Shown here one piece after another: positions 61,224-64,000 of a stretch of DNA of 64,000 bases. The DNA comes from an uncultured Collinsella sp. Its GTDB lineage: Bacteria; Actinomycetota; Coriobacteriia; Coriobacteriales; Coriobacteriaceae. The translations under genes and the position numbers were made by a program. Where the stretch lies: NCBI GenBank assembly GCA_900549715.1, contig URPK01000001.1:1-64000 (forward strand), written 5' to 3'. Each line of letters begins with the position of its first letter. Position 1 is the stretch's first letter. The notes beneath the pieces are model-generated. The model saw only the letters and a program-made list of their open reading frames with translations, did no database searches and had not been told where the DNA came from.

Positions 61224-63107
61224 ATGGGTACCTGCGAGCGACATATCGGCCACGCGGCCGCCCGATCCGCACCCGTGGCGGATCCCAGGGGCGGCAGGCT
61301 CTTCGCCATGCCGCGATTCCTTGTTGGCATAACACATCGGGTGTACCGTCACCGCGTCTTTGCTATCGCCGGCGCCATCACCGCGCTGTTCCTCATGGTT
61401 TTGGCAGTCTTGCCGGCGCTGTTCGCCTTCGACCCCAAACTTTCTAACGCCGTGCCCGCCTATAGCGAGGTGTCCGAAGAGGTCGTGGATGCGCTCGTCC
61501 ACTCGAGCTCTCTCCCGCTGCTTGTCGCCGCAATTATATTTTCGATCTGGGGCGTATCGGTCTATCTGCGCTGTTTGGACTATGTGTTGCGCCGCCGTCT
61601 TGTTGCCGTCGCTACCATCTGCGCCCTGTGGATGATCGAAGTCATTCTCAAGTACAAGTCGTTCACGCCGTTCTATGCCACCGTGCTGTGGTACCTGTAC
61701 TACGTGCCCATGACGCTCATTCCGCTGCTCTACCAGTTGTGTGGTCTGCGCCTTGCGGGTCTGGAGCAACACCGCCTGGGTCGCCGCTACTGCGCTGCGC
61801 TTTGGATTGTGGCTATCCTGCTTATCGGATTTGTGCTCACCAACGATTTTCACCAGCAGGTCTTCCACTTTGACCGTACAAGCGACACCTGGAGCAACGA
61901 TTACACGTACGGCTGGGGTTATTTCGCTGTCTTAGTGTGGACGGCCTTTAACTTTGTGGCCTTTTTTATCCTGGTGGGCCGGTCCTCGTCCTTTCGCATC
62001 CAGCGTTTCTCGGGCACGGCGGCGCTCGTACTGCTGGGTGGCGCATTCTTTGCCGTCTCGTATGCGTTGCGCGTGCCCTGGGCATGGAGGCTCAACTTTT
62101 CGCTCGTCTATTGCGTCCTGTGCGTGGTGGCGATGGAAATCTGTCTCGATTGCGGTGTCATTCCGTCGTATCACGACATCGCCGGCATCTTCGACACCTT
62201 GCCGCTCGACCTCAAAGTTCTAACGCGCGACCTGCAGGAAGTCTATGCCACGCCGGCGTCAAAGCCAATGCCGGTAGACGTGCGCGAGGAGTTGCGGACC
62301 CAGGAGCACGACCACGCCCATGCCTTTGCTGTGGCGTCCGATCCCGATGTGGTGTACCGTGCCTTTCCACTGCTGGGCGGATCGGCCCTGCTTGCCCAAG
62401 ACGTGTCGGATCTCAACGAGCTTAACCGTGAACTGGCACATCGTCGCATGGAACTGCAGCGTCAAAACGAGCTGCTCGCCGCCGACTACGACCTTAAGAC
62501 GCACCTGGCAGATCAAGAGGCCGAGACCTTGCTGGTCCAAGACGTGGACCAAGCACTTGTCCGCGCGCTCGAAGGGATGTACGACCTGCTGAGTTCGCTG
62601 CCGCCGTTGACCGATGAGGCATCTTTGCACGAGCGTTACCGCATGCTGCAGCGCGCCAAGATGCTCGTCGCCTATTGCAAACGCAAGGGGTCGCTCACGT
62701 TGGCACAGCACGGGGAGAGCGGTTTTGACCGCGACCGCATTCAGCTCATCGCCAACGAGCTCGCAAGTGACCTGCGCACCATCGATGTCGATTGCGCCTC
62801 GATTATCGCCATACGGCGCCCGATGCACGCCAGTACGGTAAGCGCCCTGTACGACTGCGTGTATGACTTTGCGTTTTTTGCCTACACCACCGACCATCCG
62901 GCGCTTATGTATCACTTGGGCGACCATGACCGGTGCAGTGTCGAGCTGCGCGCCACGCTTTTTTCCAACGATGATGAAGATCTTTCGCAGACGCCCGCTG
63001 CGCAAGAGCTCGAAAGCGCTCTGCAAGGGCGCAACGTGGCATACCGCCTTGAGGGCGAGCCCGGCCAGCTGCGCATGATCGTCTTGATGCCGAGGGCGGG
63101 TGAGTGA
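61224..63107 (+). CDS. 7TM sensor protein, histidine-kinase-like with degenerate ATPase part
   Basis: With ATG 61224 the protein has 627 residues; ATG 61308 is an alternative (599). Seven or more membrane segments (for example AIAGAITALFLMVLAVLPAL, YFAVLVWTAFNFVAFFILVG) up to about residue 315 resemble the N-terminal 7TM part of histidine kinases. A coiled coil follows (LNELNRELAHRRMELQRQNE). The C-terminal part has the rough layout of a kinase ATPase domain (ALYDCVYDFAFFAYTTDHPA), but no clear H-box, DxGxG or GxG lid. It may therefore not be a working kinase. TACACT lies 9 nt before ATG 61224, which suggests a leaderless mRNA. The next sensor gene starts 2 nt after the stop. Confidence 0.82.
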   Translation: MGTCERHIGHAAARSAPVADPRGGRLFAMPRFLVGITHRVYRHRVFAIAGAITALFLMVLAVLPALFAFDPKLSNAVPAYSEVSEEVVDALVHSSSLPLLVAAIIFSIWGVSVYLRCLDYVLRRRLVAVATICALWMIEVILKYKSFTPFYATVLWYLYYVPMTLIPLLYQLCGLRLAGLEQHRLGRRYCAALWIVAILLIGFVLTNDFHQQVFHFDRTSDTWSNDYTYGWGYFAVLVWTAFNFVAFFILVGRSSSFRIQRFSGTAALVLLGGAFFAVSYALRVPWAWRLNFSLVYCVLCVVAMEICLDCGVIPSYHDIAGIFDTLPLDLKVLTRDLQEVYATPASKPMPVDVREELRTQEHDHAHAFAVASDPDVVYRAFPLLGGSALLAQDVSDLNELNRELAHRRMELQRQNELLAADYDLKTHLADQEAETLLVQDVDQALVRALEGMYDLLSSLPPLTDEASLHERYRMLQRAKMLVAYCKRKGSLTLAQHGESGFDRDRIQLIANELASDLRTIDVDCASIIAIRRPMHASTVSALYDCVYDFAFFAYTTDHPALMYHLGDHDRCSVELRATLFSNDDEDLSQTPAAQELESALQGRNVAYRLEGEPGQLRMIVLMPRAGE

Positions 63108-63109
63108 CG

Positions 63110-64000
63110 ATGCAGATTTCGCTCATCCTTCCCCAAATCGTTGCGCTCGATGTTGTCTTTGCCCTGGCTGCGTGTCTGCAGACGATCCACGTCCCGCTCA
63201 TCGCATCGCGCCGCTCGTCCTATAACCGTAAGGTGATTTGTGCCTACGAGACGAGCCTTGTGCTTCACCTGATGATTTCGGCGCTCATCTTATTCGCGTC
63301 GTCTGGCTCGTATCTGGTGGCGCCGCTTGACGTTTGCGCCAGGGCAATGGGCGGAGTGCTGTGGCTCAATGCCGCGATCTTTGCCTATGGCGTGGTGCTT
63401 ATGGTGCGCTATCGTCGCCCTGTCATGCTGGCCGAGCTGCTGCTTGTTGGCGCCGTGACACCGCCGGTGGTTTTTGCCATGGGCTCGGTGTGGGCCGTTG
63501 TCCTTATCGCAGAGGGAGCGTTCTTCCTGTTCCGTTCCGTCGCGGCGCTCTTGATGGACGTCCGTAACCGCCAAGAGGATATCACCGCGTTCTCGACGAT
63601 TGAAACCATCAACGTGATTCCCGTGGGCATCCTGTATCTGGACTCGAGGGGCCGTCCACTGCTCATGAACCGCTGCATGCGCAAAAACCTGGCGGAGCTT
63701 CATATGCCCACCGACCTAGGCGATATGAGCGGTACATGGAACGACCTGCGCAAGCTCAGCATGCAAATGCCCGAAGGCGGTAAGAACCGCGTGCGGATCA
63801 ACCTGGACCGCTTTGGTGAGGCGCGTGCGGTGGTCGAGGTTTCTCCCGCCGAGATTCGCCTGTTTGTGTGTGATGACGTTATGGTCTCGGGCCGTTCGTT
63901 CGAGCGCATAATCGGTCTGGACGTGACAGAGTATGCGCATGCGCATGACCGCCTGGCGCAGGCCAACCACCTGCTTGAGCTTGCGGGCCAAGAGCTCCAG
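63110..64000 (+). CDS. Membrane sensor protein, PAS-like part (cut by window end)
   Basis: The frame is open from ATG 63110 to the last base (297 codons) and goes on beyond the window. Six or so membrane segments (ISLILPQIVALDVVFALAAC, LVLHLMISALILFASSGSYL, WAVVLIAEGAFFLFRSVAAL) are followed by a PAS-like domain (TINVIPVGILYLDSRGRPLL, near residue 165) and a helical linker (DRLAQANHLLELAGQELQ) that normally leads to the kinase core. It probably encodes a histidine kinase whose catalytic part lies further on. It starts 2 nt after the previous gene, so the two sensors are co-expressed and may work as a pair. Confidence 0.85.
   Translation, partial: MQISLILPQIVALDVVFALAACLQTIHVPLIASRRSSYNRKVICAYETSLVLHLMISALILFASSGSYLVAPLDVCARAMGGVLWLNAAIFAYGVVLMVRYRRPVMLAELLLVGAVTPPVVFAMGSVWAVVLIAEGAFFLFRSVAALLMDVRNRQEDITAFSTIETINVIPVGILYLDSRGRPLLMNRCMRKNLAELHMPTDLGDMSGTWNDLRKLSMQMPEGGKNRVRINLDRFGEARAVVEVSPAEIRLFVCDDVMVSGRSFERIIGLDVTEYAHAHDRLAQANHLLELAGQELQ

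Overview
The window looks like a chromosome segment of a gut Coriobacteriia species, most likely Collinsella or a close relative. The reasons are GC-rich, strongly third-position-GC coding; an energy-converting [NiFe] hydrogenase (Ech) operon; an NRMT-type Nramp Mg transporter beside an MgtE-like protein; fermentative sugar genes; and very many short palindromic intergenic repeats. This is an inference from gene content; no rRNA or other taxonomic marker is present. I saw no tRNA, rRNA, CRISPR array or prophage.

Layout. 1-253: the 3' end of an IS3-family insertion sequence. 279-4151: a hairpin-repeat locus, an OYE-type flavin/Fe-S oxidoreductase, then a DUF4143-type ATPase preceded by a five-unit 23-bp iteron array. 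4395-18125: a four-gene surface locus made of three tandem single-membrane-segment proteins with SipW/TasA-like N-termini and a 3599-residue repeat-rich exported protein; this is the best candidate for an undescribed system. 18129-19288: noncoding repeats and a solitary OrfA-like HTH protein. 19434-25105: Ech hydrogenase, with its two membrane subunits fused into one 960-residue protein. 25672-30982: a NarL-type two-component system divergent from an ABC-2 exporter. 31221-34609: a LolD/FtsX-type ABC transporter. 34883-41798: DUF362 ferredoxin-like protein, alpha/beta hydrolase, hemolysin III, CNNM/CorC-like protein, an orphan cyanophycin-synthetase N-domain-like protein, YtxH and PRC-barrel proteins. 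41871-43277: a NodB-fold protein that has lost its metal-binding histidines. 43606-46721: the Mg2+ transport pair. 47085-49301: a membrane acyltransferase with an SGNH domain. 49489-57655: nucleoside and sugar catabolism (ribokinase, nucleoside hydrolase, LacI regulator, L-fucose-isomerase-like protein, split transketolase, FGGY kinase). 57791-60843: LuxS, a DUF4867 protein and a GH1 phospho-beta-glucosidase. 61224-64000: two tandem membrane sensor proteins, the second cut by the window end.

How the genes work together. Nucleoside hydrolase and ribokinase would turn nucleosides into ribose-5-phosphate, which the split transketolase can send into the pentose phosphate pathway; the LacI regulator lies between these genes, and TGTTTAC-type boxes near the isomerase promoter are candidate operators. 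Reduced ferredoxin from fermentation would be re-oxidised by Ech, yielding H2 and an ion gradient. The MgtE-like protein and the Nramp-related transporter probably form one Mg2+ uptake and regulation unit with a long 5' leader. The surface locus has no sortase or signal peptidase gene nearby, so its processing machinery must be elsewhere.

Intergenic DNA is unusually rich in inverted repeats. At least four families are visible: paired TGTTACAGATCGAGAC hairpins, GGGGAC palindromes, MITE-like 120-230 bp elements with long arms, and CTTTGTCAC/CTTTGTGGTGG palindromes.
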